Part shown: positions 54,684-54,685 of the stretch, one piece after another
Layout: each line of letters begins with the position of its first letter
Position numbering within the stretch: the first letter of the stretch is position 1
Assembly: GCA_026414745.1 (NCBI GenBank)
Contig: JAOAIK010000044.1
Coordinates: forward strand, 1-54,685
DNA length: 54,685 bases
From: Roseococcus sp.
GTDB taxonomy: Bacteria; Pseudomonadota; Alphaproteobacteria; Acetobacterales; Acetobacteraceae
Direction: 5' to 3'
Made by a program: the position numbers and the translations under genes
Notes under the pieces: model-generated
What the model was told of the DNA's origin: nothing
Databases searched by the model: none
What the model saw: only the letters and a program-made list of their open reading frames with translations

Positions 54684-54685
54684 GG

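Overview
The window is extremely GC-rich, densely packed chromosomal DNA of a Gram-negative bacterium. It most likely comes from an alphaproteobacterium of the Acetobacteraceae/Rhodospirillales type (Roseomonas-like). That placement is inference. It rests on the order radA-cvpA-purF-SDR, three TctC/Bug periplasmic receptors without TctA/TctB, a RamB/ScfR-type regulator beside isocitrate lyase, and the order ctpA-polysaccharide deacetylase-rppH. I saw no rRNA, tRNA, CRISPR, integrase or transposase, and no gene-free stretch over 300 bases.

Layout. 1-5.3 kb: 2-aminoethylphosphonate uptake and catabolism (phnX edge, FAD oxidoreductase, three-gene ABC importer). 5.3-14.4 kb: stand-alone catabolic genes (D-threonine aldolase-like, amine oxidase, two tandem Bug receptors, Baeyer-Villiger monooxygenase, SelO, M81 peptidase). 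14.4-18.6 kb: housekeeping block radA, cvpA, purF, SDR. 18.7-26.2 kb: sugar aminotransferase, MoxR ATPase with VWA protein, small membrane protein, rppH, deacetylase, ctpA, acyltransferase. 26.2-31.9 kb: D-aminopeptidase, serine-glyoxylate-type aminotransferase, third Bug receptor, unknown protein, Ldh-family dehydrogenase.

32.0-37.0 kb is the most unusual part: a compact DNA-phosphorothioation-like (Dnd) cluster of four genes. They are a DndC-like sulfurtransferase, a 67-residue protein, a DndD-like SMC ATPase, and a DndE domain fused to a HerA/FtsK-like ATPase. DndA, DndB and DndFGH are absent. The DndC start is separated from its PP-loop domain by a run of eleven C that puts the gene out of frame by one base. 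This could be phase variation, +1 frameshifting, a pseudogene or a sequencing error.

37.0-39.2 kb: CBS/DUF294 nucleotidyltransferase and a DnaQ-like exonuclease, convergent. 39.2-45.8 kb: sugar-type ABC importer with two strong hairpins after its receptor gene, divergent from a DAO-type oxidase and a serine/threonine dehydratase. 45.8-48.9 kb: isocitrate lyase, a previously unlisted 59-residue protein made of two near-identical His/Cys repeats, and a divergent ScfR/RamB-type regulator with a 15-bp palindrome between them. 49.0-52.6 kb: peptide-type ABC receptor and two permeases without ATPases. 52.8-54.7 kb: Asp/Glu-racemase-family protein lacking its second catalytic cysteine, a 70-residue membrane protein, and a D-2-hydroxyacid dehydrogenase.
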